64,000 nucleotides of DNA from Actinomycetes bacterium (GCA_023460935.1 JAEWOI010000006.1:1-64000); one strand, 5' to 3'; positions 44,302 through 53,491 are shown, numbered from the stretch's first letter. The notes: a model not told the origin generated them from the sequence alone. Numbers and translations are program-made.

Positions 44302-45346
44302 GAGCGCCTACGCCGCCGCCGGGGTCGACATCGTCGCCGGTGAGCGCGCAGTCGAACTGATGAAGGACGCCGTCGCGCGCACCCACCGTCCGGAGGTGCT
44401 GGGCGGGCTGGGCGGCTTCGCCGGGTTCTTCGACGCCTCCGCCCTCGCCGGCTACCGGCATCCGGTGCTGGCCACCTCGACCGACGGGGTGGGCACGAAG
44501 GTGGCCATCGCGCAGGCGCTGGGCGTCTACGACACCATCGGCTGGGACCTGGTCGGGATGCTCGTCGACGACCTGGTGGTCACCGGCGCGGAGCCGTTGT
44601 TCGTCACCGACTACATCGCCTGCGGCAAGGTGCGTCCCGAGCGCATCGCCGCGATCGTCGGCGGGATCGCCGCAGCCTGCACCGCCGCCGGCGCAGCGCT
44701 GCTGGGTGGGGAGACCGCGGAACACCCGGGCCTGCTCGGCGCGGACGAGTTCGACGTGGCCGGCGCCACCACGGGTGTGGTGGAGCGGGACGAGATCCTG
44801 GGCGCAGAGCGGGTGGTTCCGGGCGACGTGGTGCTGGCCCTCGCCTCCTCCGGGTTGCACTCCAACGGCTACTCGCTGGTCCGCCGGGTCCTGGCCGACG
44901 CCGGCTGGGGCCTGGAGCGCGAGGTGCCGGAACTGGGCGGGACGCTCGGCGAGGCGTTGCTGACCCCCACGCGGGTGTACGCCAGGGACCTGCTCGGCAT
45001 CATCCGCGCCACGCAGGTGCACTCGATCAGCCACATCACCGGAGGTGGGCTGGCCAACAACCTGGCCCGCGTACTGCCGGCGGGCGTCGTCGCCGAGATC
45101 GATCGGGCGTCCTGGCAGCCGCCGCCCGTGTTCGGGCTGGTCCAGCAACTGGGCGGGGTGTCCCAGGCCGACCTGGAGGCCACCCTGAACATGGGCGTCG
45201 GGATGGCGCTGGTGCTGCCGGAGGAGTCCGTGGCGAGGGCTTCCGAACTGGCTGCAGCGGCCGGTATCGAGGCCTGGGTGGCGGGCGTCGTCCGGGCTGC
45301 GGGGGAGGGTCCGGGCAGCGTGGCCATGCACGGCGCCCACGCCTGA
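44294..45346 (+). CDS. purM: AIR synthetase
   Basis: 350 residues from a TTG at 44294 that overlaps the purF stop by 8 nt, with GGAG 7 nt upstream. It closes FGAM to aminoimidazole ribotide using ATP. Typical parts are SAYAAAGVDIVAGERAVELMK, STDGVGTKVAIAQALGVYDTIGWDLVGMLVDDLVVTGAEPLF, GGETAEHPGLL, LASSGLHSNGYSLVRRVL and HITGGGLANNLARVLP. The rare TTG start and overlap suggest translational coupling to purF at reduced yield. Confidence 0.96.
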   Translation: MAESAYAAAGVDIVAGERAVELMKDAVARTHRPEVLGGLGGFAGFFDASALAGYRHPVLATSTDGVGTKVAIAQALGVYDTIGWDLVGMLVDDLVVTGAEPLFVTDYIACGKVRPERIAAIVGGIAAACTAAGAALLGGETAEHPGLLGADEFDVAGATTGVVERDEILGAERVVPGDVVLALASSGLHSNGYSLVRRVLADAGWGLEREVPELGGTLGEALLTPTRVYARDLLGIIRATQVHSISHITGGGLANNLARVLPAGVVAEIDRASWQPPPVFGLVQQLGGVSQADLEATLNMGVGMALVLPEESVARASELAAAAGIEAWVAGVVRAAGEGPGSVAMHGAHA

Positions 45347-45455
45347 GCACCCGTCTTTGCGGCACTCGGTTGATTGGGTACCCTTGCCTCACGACGAAAC
45401 CGGAACATTGAAGCGGCTCGACCGCTGCTAAGAGCGAGGGGGCTGACCCGAACAT

Positions 45456-45698
45456 ATGGGGCGCGGCCGTGCGAAGGCGAAGCAGACCAAGGTCGCTCGC
45501 GATTTGAAATACCGTTCCTACTCCACGGACTTCACCTCTCTGGAGCGTGAGTTGCGTGGCGACTCCTACGATCCGGATCTCCCGGAACTCCCCGAAGAGG
45601 TCGAGGAGGCGGAGGACGACCAGTACGCCCACCTCGCCGACCGGTACGCGGTGGACGAAGAGCCCGAAGAGCCGGGCGCCTTCCGCCGCATCAGCTGA
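45456..45698 (+). CDS. DUF3073 family small protein
   Basis: 80 residues: a basic N-terminus (MGRGRAKAKQTKVARDLKY) followed by a very acidic C-terminal half (PDLPELPEEVEEAEDDQ). This is the DUF3073 pattern, confined to actinobacteria and regularly found just downstream of purM. The function is unknown; the basic/acidic split might suit nucleic acid or ribosome contact, but that is speculation. Preceded by GAGGGGG about 15 nt upstream and TACCCT (45379-45384) as a possible -10. Confidence 0.88.
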   Translation: MGRGRAKAKQTKVARDLKYRSYSTDFTSLERELRGDSYDPDLPELPEEVEEAEDDQYAHLADRYAVDEEPEEPGAFRRIS

Positions 45699-45833
45699 GT
45701 TCCAGCCCCTTCCCGTCCAGCCCGGCGGCCTGCCGGATCTTCGCCCTGCACGGTCTGGGCCCGACGGCGTGCGCGTATGGTGGGCCCAGCGGGACCGGGC
45801 GATCAGCCGCGGCCCGCGGGAGAGGGGCTGGCC

Positions 45834-45995
45834 GTGAACGCGATCAGGTGCGGCAAGTGCATCTCCGGGGAGCACGCGCGGTGCGTGGGCAGCATCCGCA
45901 TGGGTGCGCCGAAGTCCGCCTACACCTGGCACTGTGACTGCGGCTGCAGGGCAGCGGTACCGCCAACAGTGAATACTGAGAGAACACCGCAGTAA
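45834..45995 (+). CDS. Cys-rich 53-residue protein, possible zinc-binding microprotein
   Basis: GTG start at 45834 with GAGAGGGG 6 nt upstream. The 53 residues hold six Cys in two groups: CGKCISGEHARC and, after a spacer, WHCDCGC. Closely spaced Cys pairs plus His suggest a structural zinc site, possibly a degenerate zinc ribbon. The last residues are polar (NTERTPQ). No family name can be given with confidence. It lies between the DUF3073 gene and the secreted EEP protein on the same strand. Confidence 0.6.
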   Translation: MNAIRCGKCISGEHARCVGSIRMGAPKSAYTWHCDCGCRAAVPPTVNTERTPQ

Positions 45996-46094
45996 TTCTC
46001 AGTTTCTGTTAGGCTTCGGGCGGCACGAATCCCCCCCGATTCCGGCCGCTCGTCCCCCCGTGCTCCGAGCGGTCACACCCCGAAAGGACGACCC

Positions 46095-47942
46095 ATGTCG
46101 GGTTCCTCCCGAATGGCTGATCGCCGCCGCTCGCCCTGGACCGGGCTCGCCGCAGTCTGGGCTGCCCTGGCGATGCTGCTCGGCACCGTGACCACGGTGC
46201 TCGCGCCGGCTTCAGCCAACGCCCTGCCGACGGTCACCACGGTCAGCGGCGTCACCCCCAAGCTCTCCGACACCACGCCCCGGGTCGGTCAGAAGCTGTC
46301 GGTGAACGCCGGCACCTGGACGCCGTCGACCGCTGTGCTGGACTACCAGTGGTACCGCGGCTCGGACCCCATCGCGGGCGCGACGTCGGCCGCCTACGTC
46401 GTTCAGCCCGTCGACCTCGGCCAGAAGCTGAAGGTCCGCGTTGCCGGCAGCCAGCCCGGGCTCGCGCCCGCCACCAAGGTGTCGGCGGTGACCTCGACGG
46501 TGGCCCGGGGCTACCTGACTGCGAAGCCGAAGCCGGTCCTGAACGACTCGACCCCGGTGGTGGACCAGAAGCTGACCGTCAGCGTCGGCAGCTGGGCGCC
46601 GGACCCGGTCTCGCTGAAGGTGCAGTGGTACAAGGAGTCGACCAAGGGCAGGACCACCACGCTCACCGGCGCAACCTCCACCAGCTACGTCGTGAAGGCT
46701 TCCGACAAGGGCTACCGGTTGAAGGTGAAGGTGACCGGAAGCAAGGCCGGCTACTACTCCGCGGCCGTGGTCTCGGCCAAGACCGGCCTGGTCAAGCAGT
46801 ACAGCTTCAGCAGTGCGCCGAAGCCGGTCGTCAAAGGGGAGGCCAAGCCCGGTGGGACGCTGAGCGTGACCACCGGCTCGTGGACACCGGCGCCGGACAG
46901 CTTCGCCTACCAGTGGTACCGCTCCGGCAAGGCGATCGCCGACGCGACCCGGACCAGCCTGGTGGTGGCCGAGGCCGACCTCGGCCTGCCGATCACGGTG
47001 AAGGTGACTGCGGTCAAGGCCGGCTACAAGACGGTGACGGTGACTTCTGCGGCGGTCACCCCGCGCGGCCCGGAGACCGACCTCCGCGTCGGCTCCTTCA
47101 ACCTGTCCGGACAGAACAACGATTCCAAGGCGTCCGGTGACTTCGAGGAGTGGAGCAAGCGGATGCCGCGGGTGGTCACCCAGATCCTCGATCGGCAACT
47201 CGACGTGGTGGGCCTGCAGGAGGCCTACCAGGGGACCACCCAGTACATCCAGCTGCGCAACGCCCTGAACGCCAGGGGCGGCACCTACGAAGTGGTGGAC
47301 ACCGACAAGTCCACCTCGGCCGCCACCCGGATCATCTACGACTCCCAGACCCTGGAAGTGGCCGACCACGGATACTTCAAGTACGCCAACCAGGTCAGCG
47401 GCAAGACCAACCGCTACCTCGTCTGGGCCGTGTTCCGGCACAAGGTCACAGGCAAGCGGTTCTTCTTCGCCAACACCCACCTGAGCCCCAACAGCGCGAC
47501 GGTCAAGATCCGCGAGTGGCGGGAACTGGTCACCATGGTGGGCAAGCTCAACACGGGCAAGCTGCCGGTAATCACCGTCGGAGACTTCAACACCTCCAAG
47601 TTCGACGACGAGACCAAGGAACTGCTCCCGGCGATGAAGGCTGCCGGGTTCGGCGACGTAATGAACCAGCAATTCGAGGTGAACCCGCCGGTGAACCCAA
47701 GGGCGGAGAAGGTCGTCAACGGCTGGATCGGTTCGTTCAACAAGTACCGCCGCGACATCACCTCGTACTCCTACAGCACCAAGCGGTACAAGGTCGGCAA
47801 CGTGATCGACTGGATCTTCGTCGCCAACTCCCTGCGGGTGAAGCAGTGGGAAGTGGTCATCGACTACAACCCCTCGACCCTCAGGATCGACGGCGTGATC
47901 CCGTCCGACCACAACATGGTCGCAGCGGTGGTCGTGCTCTGA
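46095..47942 (+). CDS. Secreted protein with three Ig-like repeats and an endonuclease/exonuclease/phosphatase domain
   Basis: 615 residues; AAAGGACGA lies just before the ATG. An N-terminal signal peptide (LAAVWAALAMLLGTVTTVLAPASANA) is followed by three repeats of about 95 residues. Each repeat contains a GxW(T/A)P...YQWYR or VQWYK core and a xxGxxLKVKVTGSKAGY end, as in bacterial Ig-like cell-surface repeats. From about residue 335 the EEP fold begins: LRVGSFNLSGQN, DVVGLQEAYQG (metal Glu), FFANTHLSPNS, VITVGDFNTSKFD, IDWIFVAN and SDHNMVAAVV (catalytic Asp-His). Active-site residues are complete, so it should cleave phosphodiesters outside the cell (DNA, RNA or phospholipid headgroups). 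Confidence 0.88.
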   Translation: MSGSSRMADRRRSPWTGLAAVWAALAMLLGTVTTVLAPASANALPTVTTVSGVTPKLSDTTPRVGQKLSVNAGTWTPSTAVLDYQWYRGSDPIAGATSAAYVVQPVDLGQKLKVRVAGSQPGLAPATKVSAVTSTVARGYLTAKPKPVLNDSTPVVDQKLTVSVGSWAPDPVSLKVQWYKESTKGRTTTLTGATSTSYVVKASDKGYRLKVKVTGSKAGYYSAAVVSAKTGLVKQYSFSSAPKPVVKGEAKPGGTLSVTTGSWTPAPDSFAYQWYRSGKAIADATRTSLVVAEADLGLPITVKVTAVKAGYKTVTVTSAAVTPRGPETDLRVGSFNLSGQNNDSKASGDFEEWSKRMPRVVTQILDRQLDVVGLQEAYQGTTQYIQLRNALNARGGTYEVVDTDKSTSAATRIIYDSQTLEVADHGYFKYANQVSGKTNRYLVWAVFRHKVTGKRFFFANTHLSPNSATVKIREWRELVTMVGKLNTGKLPVITVGDFNTSKFDDETKELLPAMKAAGFGDVMNQQFEVNPPVNPRAEKVVNGWIGSFNKYRRDITSYSYSTKRYKVGNVIDWIFVANSLRVKQWEVVIDYNPSTLRIDGVIPSDHNMVAAVVVL

Positions 47943-47955
47943 GCAGGGCTGCGGT

Positions 47956-48738
47956 TCAGTAGTCGGCCGCCGTTTGCGCCGCCCGCGCACCGTACCCACC
48001 GCCGAAGAGCACGGCGTGGACGAGCAGCGGGTGCAGCTGGTGCAGGCCGATGAGGTCGCGCCAGTGGGCCGGAAGGTGCGTGCTCGCAGCGGCGTAGGCA
48101 TCGAACACCGCCTCCAGGTGGGGCAGTCCGAACAGCGCCAGCATGGCCAGGTCGGTGATCCGGTGGCCGCCGTGGGCCGCAGGGTCGATCAGGGTGGCTG
48201 CGGCACCGCTGAACAGCACGTTGCCGCTCCACAGGTCGCCGTGGATCCGGGCAGGCGGCGCCCCGTCGTCGAACTCCCCGGCGCCGATCCGCCCGGCCAG
48301 CCGCTCCACCACGGCAAGCCCCGACCCGGTCAGGGCGCCCCGGCTGTGGGCGGTGCGGGCATAGGGCAGCACCCGTTGGCCTGCGTAGAAGCTGCCCCAC
48401 CCGGCCTCCGGACGCAGGCGCAGCGGCGCGTCGCCGATGTAGCCGTCGCCGGCCCAGCCGGCCGGCGGGCTGCCGAAGGCCGGCGCGCCGGAGTCGTGGG
48501 TCACGACCAGCAGCCGCCCGAACTCCTGTGCGGCGGTTGCGGTCGGCTGCCGGGGCTCCACCCGCGAGACCGTGATGCTGTCCGCGCCGACGTCGAGGAC
48601 GGCCACCACGGGCACTCCGCCCGGCACAGCCAGCCAGCGCAGGCCGGCGGCTTCCACCTCGAAGAACCCCGGCGGGGCTCCGTCCCGGCGCTTGGTATGG
48701 CCTAGGGCTCGCCCACCAGTTCGGCCAGTTCCAGCCAT
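47956..48738 (-). CDS. Fructosamine kinase-family protein
   Basis: 260 residues from the ATG at 48738, which lies 37 nt inside the end of the ABC-F gene; no later start codon precedes the conserved region. The protein-kinase-like core shows GGVPVVAVLDVG, the catalytic loop ARIHGDLWSGNVLF (Asp base, Asn metal ligand) and LIDPAAHGGHRITDLAMLALFG (DPA in place of DFG). These are hallmarks of fructosamine/ketosamine-3-kinases, which phosphorylate glycated amines for deglycation. The N-lobe Lys was not located with certainty. Convergent with the EEP gene, 13 nt apart. Confidence 0.82.
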   Translation of the reverse strand: MAGTGRTGGRALGHTKRRDGAPPGFFEVEAAGLRWLAVPGGVPVVAVLDVGADSITVSRVEPRQPTATAAQEFGRLLVVTHDSGAPAFGSPPAGWAGDGYIGDAPLRLRPEAGWGSFYAGQRVLPYARTAHSRGALTGSGLAVVERLAGRIGAGEFDDGAPPARIHGDLWSGNVLFSGAAATLIDPAAHGGHRITDLAMLALFGLPHLEAVFDAYAAASTHLPAHWRDLIGLHQLHPLLVHAVLFGGGYGARAAQTAADY

Positions 48739-50477
48739 GTGCCTTCCAGCTCCTCCTGCCGCGCAACGGCCTGCGCGAGTTCTGCGTCCAGTGCGACCAG
48801 CTTCTCGTAGTCAGCCGACTGCCGCGCCATCGCGGCGTGCAGGTCCTGGATCTGCGTGCCCACCCTGGCCAGCTGCGACTCCACCCTGGCCAGGTCCTTG
48901 CGGGCCTGCCGCTGGCGGGCGGCCTCGCTTGCCGTGCGCGCCGGAGCGGAGGCCGCTGCAGCCGGCGCCGCCGCAGCGGCGCGGCGCCTGGCCAGGTACT
49001 CCTCCACCCCGCCCGGCAGCAGCACGCAGCTCCCGTCGCCGAGCAGGGCGTACTGGACGTCGCAGGTGCGTTCGAGGAAGTAGCGGTCGTGGGAGATCAC
49101 GACGAGCGTGCCGGGCCAACCGTCCAGGTAGTCCTCGACCACGTTCAGGGTGTCGATGTCGAGGTCGTTGGTCGGCTCGTCCAGCAGCAGGACGTTCGGC
49201 TCCTCCAGCAGCAGCCGCAGGAACTGCAGCCTGCGGCGTTCCCCGCCGGAGAGCTCACCGATGCGGGTGACCAGTCGCTGGCCGGTGAAGCCGAAGTCCT
49301 CAAGGAGGCTGGAGGCGGAGGCTTCCCGGCCGGTGGCCAGGGTGGTCTGGCGCTGCAGCCGTTGCACCGAGTCGAGCACGCGCTCGGACTCGTCCAGTTC
49401 GGTGACGGCTTGCGAGAGGTGGCCCAGGCGCAGCGTACGACCCTGCCGCACCTTGCCCGACTGGGGCTTCAGTTCGCCGGCGAGCAGCCGCAGCAGCGTG
49501 GTCTTGCCCGAGCCGTTCACCCCGACGATCCCGATCCGGTCGCCGGGCCCGATCGACCAGTCCAGCTGCTTGAGCAGCGTGCGCCCGTCCGGCAGACCGT
49601 AGCTGACGTCCTGCAGGTCGAATACGTCCTTGCCGAGTCGGGCGGTGGCGAACTCGCGCAGTTGCAGGCTGTCCCGGGCGGGCGGTTCGTCGCGGATCAG
49701 GGCATTCGCCGCGTCGATCCGGAACCGCGGCTTGCTGGTGCGGGCCGGCGGTCCCCTCCGCAGCCACGCCAGCTCCTTGCGCAGCAGGTTCTGCCGCCTG
49801 GCCTCGTTGGCAGCCGCCTGCCGGACGCGCTCGGCCCTGGCCAGGACGTACGCGGCGTAACCGCCGTCGTAGGCGTCCACCTCGGCGTCGTGCACCTCCC
49901 ACACGCGGTTGCACACCGCGTCCAGGAACCAGCGGTCGTGGCTGACCACCAGCATCGCGGTGCCGCCGGCCTGCAACCGGTTGAGGTGTTCGGCCAGCCA
50001 GGCGACAGCCTCGACGTCGAGGTGGTTGGTGGGCTCGTCCAGCACGAGCAGGTCGTGCCCGGCCAGGAGGATCGCGGCCAGCCCCACCCGGCGGCGCTCG
50101 CCACCGCTCAGCTCCGCCACGGGGCGCGCGAGGTCGACGCTGCCCAGCAGGTGCGTGACCACCGAACGCTTCCCGGCGTCGGCTGCCCAGACGTGGTCGG
50201 GACGGCCGTGCACTGCGACGTCCCGCACGGTGGCTCCGGCGGCGAAGTCCTCGGCCTGGCCGAGGTGCCCGATCGAGACCGACCGGTTGCGCACCACCTG
50301 GCCCGAGTCCGGTTCCCGAGCACCCGTCAGGAGCTCCAGCAGGGTGGTCTTGCCGTCACCGTTTCGGCCGAGCACGCCGACCACGTCGCCGCTGTCCAGG
50401 CCCAGCGAGACCTGGTCGAGCAGGACCCTGGTGCCGAAGGCCAGCGAGATCCGCTCGGCGTTGACGAGGTTTGCCAA
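48702..50477 (-). CDS. ABC-F family ATPase, Uup type
   Basis: 591 residues from a TTG at 50477, 2 nt after the DUF4191 stop. Two ATP-binding cassettes without membrane domains: Walker A GRNGDGKTT (37-45) and GVNGSGKTT, signatures LSGGERRRVGLA and LSGGERRRLQFL, Walker B LLVLDEPTNHLD and VLLLDEPTNDLD. A C-terminal coiled-coil (RQRQARKDLARVESQLARV and following) is the Uup-type DNA- or ribosome-binding tail. ABC-F proteins act on ribosomes; Uup is also linked to genome stability. No antibiotic-resistance specificity can be read from the linker. Confidence 0.92.
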   Translation of the reverse strand: MANLVNAERISLAFGTRVLLDQVSLGLDSGDVVGVLGRNGDGKTTLLELLTGAREPDSGQVVRNRSVSIGHLGQAEDFAAGATVRDVAVHGRPDHVWAADAGKRSVVTHLLGSVDLARPVAELSGGERRRVGLAAILLAGHDLLVLDEPTNHLDVEAVAWLAEHLNRLQAGGTAMLVVSHDRWFLDAVCNRVWEVHDAEVDAYDGGYAAYVLARAERVRQAAANEARRQNLLRKELAWLRRGPPARTSKPRFRIDAANALIRDEPPARDSLQLREFATARLGKDVFDLQDVSYGLPDGRTLLKQLDWSIGPGDRIGIVGVNGSGKTTLLRLLAGELKPQSGKVRQGRTLRLGHLSQAVTELDESERVLDSVQRLQRQTTLATGREASASSLLEDFGFTGQRLVTRIGELSGGERRRLQFLRLLLEEPNVLLLDEPTNDLDIDTLNVVEDYLDGWPGTLVVISHDRYFLERTCDVQYALLGDGSCVLLPGGVEEYLARRRAAAAAPAAAASAPARTASEAARQRQARKDLARVESQLARVGTQIQDLHAAMARQSADYEKLVALDAELAQAVARQEELEGTWLELAELVGEP

Positions 50478-50479
50478 GC

Positions 50480-51244
50480 TCAGCGCCCGCGCATCGCCCG
50501 GTTGACGCCCTTCATCGACGGCATCGGGCCGCGGGGGAGCGGGGCCTTCGGCCGGACGGCGTCGAGCGCCCGCAGCCTGGCCTTGACGTCGTTGACCTGG
50601 CTCGGTTCGAGCTTCTTGGGCAGCTTCTTCAGGTGGTCGGCGAGCTTGGCCAGCGGCACCTGGCCCGCGCCGTCACCCATCACCACGGTCGTGACGGCGA
50701 CGCCGTAGGCGACCTGCTCGTGCTTCCTGGCCTCGGCGGCGAGCATGGTGCGCACGCGGGCGGGAGCGCCCTCGCCGATCAGCACGATGCCGCCCGGACC
50801 GACGGCGCGGTGCACGACGTCCAGCTGCTTGTTGAAGGCCACCGCCGGGCTGGAGAACCACTTCTTCTTGTCCAGCATGCTGAGCGCGACCTCCGCCGAG
50901 CCGGGCTGGCCGGCGTAGCGGGTGTAGGTGGCCTTCTTGGCCCGGTTGAGCAGCACGGCCAGCGCAGCGGTGATGCCGCCGGTGATGCCGAGGGTGAGCC
51001 ACATCCACCAGGGCTGCCAGATCAGGCCGATCACGATCGCGACGACCAGCACCCCGCCGAAGGCCGCGAGCAGCAGCCGGTTGAGCTGCGGGTCGGCCTC
51101 GGCCGTCACCTTGTAGGTCTGCCAGAACTGCCGGTACCACGGCCAGTCCCGGGGATCGTTCGAGTTCTTCTTCGCCAGCTTGGCCGCCTTCAGTTCGGCC
51201 TTCTGCTTCGCGGCCAGTTCCTTGGCCTTCTCGCTTGCCATCAT
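50480..51244 (-). CDS. DUF4191 membrane protein
   Basis: 254 residues from the ATG at 51244, overlapping the lipA stop by 4 nt. A charged Lys/Ala-rich N-terminal helix (KAKELAAKQKAELKAAKLAKK) precedes two close membrane helices (LLLAAFGGVLVVAIVIGLIW, WLTLGITGGITAALAVLLN). A cytoplasmic domain follows with GWF-like AVAFNKQLDVVHRAVGPGGIVLIGEG and a basic tail (SMKGVNRAMRGR). It is conserved in actinobacteria right after lipA, so a link to lipoate assembly or simple operon conservation is possible. Function unknown. Confidence 0.88.
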   Translation of the reverse strand: MMASEKAKELAAKQKAELKAAKLAKKNSNDPRDWPWYRQFWQTYKVTAEADPQLNRLLLAAFGGVLVVAIVIGLIWQPWWMWLTLGITGGITAALAVLLNRAKKATYTRYAGQPGSAEVALSMLDKKKWFSSPAVAFNKQLDVVHRAVGPGGIVLIGEGAPARVRTMLAAEARKHEQVAYGVAVTTVVMGDGAGQVPLAKLADHLKKLPKKLEPSQVNDVKARLRALDAVRPKAPLPRGPMPSMKGVNRAMRGR

Positions 51245-52191
51245 GCACTCCGGGTTTCTCTGCTGGCCTGCTGCTCGCGGGCCGCCATGGCCTGCCGGTA
51301 CAGCCGGCCGGCACGGTAGGAAGAACGTACCAACGGTCCGCTCAGGACGCCGACGAAGCCGATCTCGGTGGCCTCGGCGGCGAGTTCATCGAATTCCTGC
51401 GGGGTGACCCACCGGTCGATCGGGTGGTGTCGCACCGACGGGCGCAGGTACTGCGTGATCGTCAGCAGCTCGGTGCCGGCGGCGTGCAGGTCGCGCATGG
51501 CCGCACTGATCTCCGCCCTGGTCTCGCCCATGCCGAGGATCAGGTTCGACTTGGTGATCAGGCCCTCGTCGCGGGACCAGCGCAGCACCTCCAGCGACTT
51601 GTCGTAGCGGAAGCCGGGCCGGATCTGCTTGAAGATCCGCGGCACGGTCTCGACGTTGTGGGCGAACACCTCCGGCCGGGTGTCGAAGATCTGCTGCAGC
51701 AGTTCGCGGCGCCCGGAGAAGTCCGGGGCCAGCATCTCCACGCCAACGCCGGGATTACCGGTGTGGATCTGGCGGATGGTCTCCGCGTAGAGCCACGCAC
51801 CCTCGTCGGGCAGGTCGTCGCGGCAGACCCCGGTGACGGTGGCGTAGCGCAGGCCCATCGTCGCCACCGACTCGGCCACGCGGAGCGGCTCGCCGATGTC
51901 GTAGCCGGACGGCTTGCGCGACTCGATCTGGCAGAAGTCGCAGCGACGGGTGCACGAGTCCCCGCCGATCAGGAAGGTGGCCTCCCGGTCCTGCCAGCAC
52001 TCGAAGATGTTCGGGCAGCCCGCCTCCTGGCAGACGGTGTGCAGGCCCTCGTCCTTCACCAGCTGCTGCAGCTCGCGGTAGTCCGGCCCCATCGTGGCGG
52101 TCGTCTTGATCCACGGCGGCTTGCGCTCGATGGGGGTCTGGGCGTTCCGCACCTCCAGTCGCAGCAGGCGTCGAGGCTGGGTGTCGGTCAC
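51241..52191 (-). CDS. lipA: Lipoyl synthase
   Basis: 316 residues from a GTG at 52191, 6 nt after TACCAT on the minus strand (leaderless type). It is a radical SAM enzyme inserting two sulfurs into protein-bound octanoate. Both [4Fe-4S] motifs are complete: the auxiliary CQEAGCPNIFEC (C54, C59, C65) and the radical SAM CTRRCDFC (C80, C84, C87). Also seen are GDSC, VTGVCRDDLPDEGA, NLILGMGET and the C-terminal GPLVRSSYRA with the conserved Ser. It works after LipB, which is encoded 1.3 kb upstream on the same strand beyond an MFS gene. Confidence 0.97.
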   Translation of the reverse strand: MTDTQPRRLLRLEVRNAQTPIERKPPWIKTTATMGPDYRELQQLVKDEGLHTVCQEAGCPNIFECWQDREATFLIGGDSCTRRCDFCQIESRKPSGYDIGEPLRVAESVATMGLRYATVTGVCRDDLPDEGAWLYAETIRQIHTGNPGVGVEMLAPDFSGRRELLQQIFDTRPEVFAHNVETVPRIFKQIRPGFRYDKSLEVLRWSRDEGLITKSNLILGMGETRAEISAAMRDLHAAGTELLTITQYLRPSVRHHPIDRWVTPQEFDELAAEATEIGFVGVLSGPLVRSSYRAGRLYRQAMAAREQQASRETRSA

Positions 52192-52197
52192 CCGGCA

Positions 52198-52203
52198 ATG
52201 GTA
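52198..52203 (-). promoter_or_regulatory. Candidate -10 box of a leaderless lipA transcript
   Basis: Minus-strand TACCAT, spacer TGCCGG, then the lipA GTG at 52191. This gives lipA-DUF4191-ABC-F its own promoter, downstream of the MFS gene. Confidence 0.5.
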
Positions 52204-52223
52204 ACCGGGCCGGGGCGCTACCC

Positions 52224-53450
52224 CTAGCCGCGGCGGCCGCGGTGGAGCCCGGCGTCCACCCGGGCCGTCCAGTAGCCCACCCACGCCGTGCCCGCGGCCA
52301 TCAGGGCGCCGAGTGCCACCGGCACGGCGACGAGCGGCAGCGCCGCGGCGGCAGCGCCCACCAGCAGCGGGCCGGCGCTGGCGCCGAGGTCGCCGCAGAG
52401 GCGCCACGCGCCCAGGAACTGGGCCCGTCCGGCCTGCGGCGCGGTGTCCGCTCCGAGGGTCATCACGATCCCGGAGCCGAGCCCGTTGCCGATCGCGATC
52501 AGCACCATCACGGCGGCCACCGACCAGGCAGTGGTGGCCAGCGGCAGCAGGAAGCACGCCACCGCGACCGCGCCCACCACGGGCACCGCGACGGCGGCCC
52601 GGCCCCTGGTGTCCATCAGCCAGCCGCCGGGCAGGAAGAACGCGACGTCGACGGCCGCCGCGACGGCGAAGACCAGGGAGATCGCGCCTGCGCCCATCCC
52701 GACGTGTTCGGCCCACAGCGGGAACAGGGCGGTGCGAAGCGCCCGGCTGGCGCTGATCACCACGACGGCCACCCCGACTGTGGCCAGGGCGCGGCGGTGC
52801 GTGCGCACCACTGCGCCCACCGTGAGGTGGCCAGTGTCCCCGGCCAGGGCCCGCTCCTCCCGGCCGAGGTCGGGCATCAGCCGGGCCAGCCCGGAGCTGG
52901 CCAGCGATGTCACCACGGCGAGCCAGAACACTGCGCGCAGACCGGCCAGCTCGATCAGCCCTGCCCCGAACAGCGGACCGAGCAGCAGGCCGATCCGGTG
53001 GCTACCGCCCAGCCCCGACATCGCGCGCGCCCGGAACCCGGGTGGGACCACGTCGATCAGGTAGCCCTGCCTTGCCATCATGAAGGTGGTCCAGGCCATG
53101 CCGCTGACGGTCACGGCCACCGCCAAGACCGGCCAGGACGTGGCGAGGGCCGCGGCGCCCATCGCCGCCGCGTCCAGCAGCCCGGCCAGCACCAGGGCCC
53201 GGCGTTCCCCGATCCGGGCGATCAGGGCGCCGACGGGCAGGGCCGTGACCAGGCTGCCCACCCCCACCAGGGCGACCACCACGGCCGCAACGGAGACGTC
53301 CGCGCCGAGGTCGCGGGCACGCAGGGCGAGCACCGGCAGCACGGCGCCGTGGCCGATCGCGTTGACGACCGTCGGGCCGTAGGCGGTGAGCCCTACGTCG
53401 CGGAGGCGGAACGGCTCGGGGTCGGAGGGCACCCCGGAAGTGTGCCTCAT
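52224..53450 (-). CDS. Major facilitator superfamily transporter
   Basis: 408 residues with about twelve hydrophobic segments in two halves. The MFS loop 2-3 signature appears as GALIARIGERRALVLAG, and GAISLVFAVAAAVDVAFFLPGGWLMDTRGR occupies the equivalent position in the second half. Segment MSGLGGSHRIGLLLGPLFGAGL after helix 4 resembles the drug-efflux motif C region. The substrate is unknown. It lies between lipB and lipA on the same strand; whether this reflects function or chance insertion is open. Confidence 0.88.
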   Translation of the reverse strand: MRHTSGVPSDPEPFRLRDVGLTAYGPTVVNAIGHGAVLPVLALRARDLGADVSVAAVVVALVGVGSLVTALPVGALIARIGERRALVLAGLLDAAAMGAAALATSWPVLAVAVTVSGMAWTTFMMARQGYLIDVVPPGFRARAMSGLGGSHRIGLLLGPLFGAGLIELAGLRAVFWLAVVTSLASSGLARLMPDLGREERALAGDTGHLTVGAVVRTHRRALATVGVAVVVISASRALRTALFPLWAEHVGMGAGAISLVFAVAAAVDVAFFLPGGWLMDTRGRAAVAVPVVGAVAVACFLLPLATTAWSVAAVMVLIAIGNGLGSGIVMTLGADTAPQAGRAQFLGAWRLCGDLGASAGPLLVGAAAAALPLVAVPVALGALMAAGTAWVGYWTARVDAGLHRGRRG

Positions 53451-53491
53451 GCCACCGACGCTGCGACCCGGCCGGCACGGGCGGCGCCGGC

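Noticed and set aside
48702..48738. Wrong start for the fructosamine-kinase-like gene because of its 37-nt overlap with ABC-F
   Set aside because: No alternative ATG, GTG or TTG lies between 48738 and the conserved region, so the overlapping ATG is kept.
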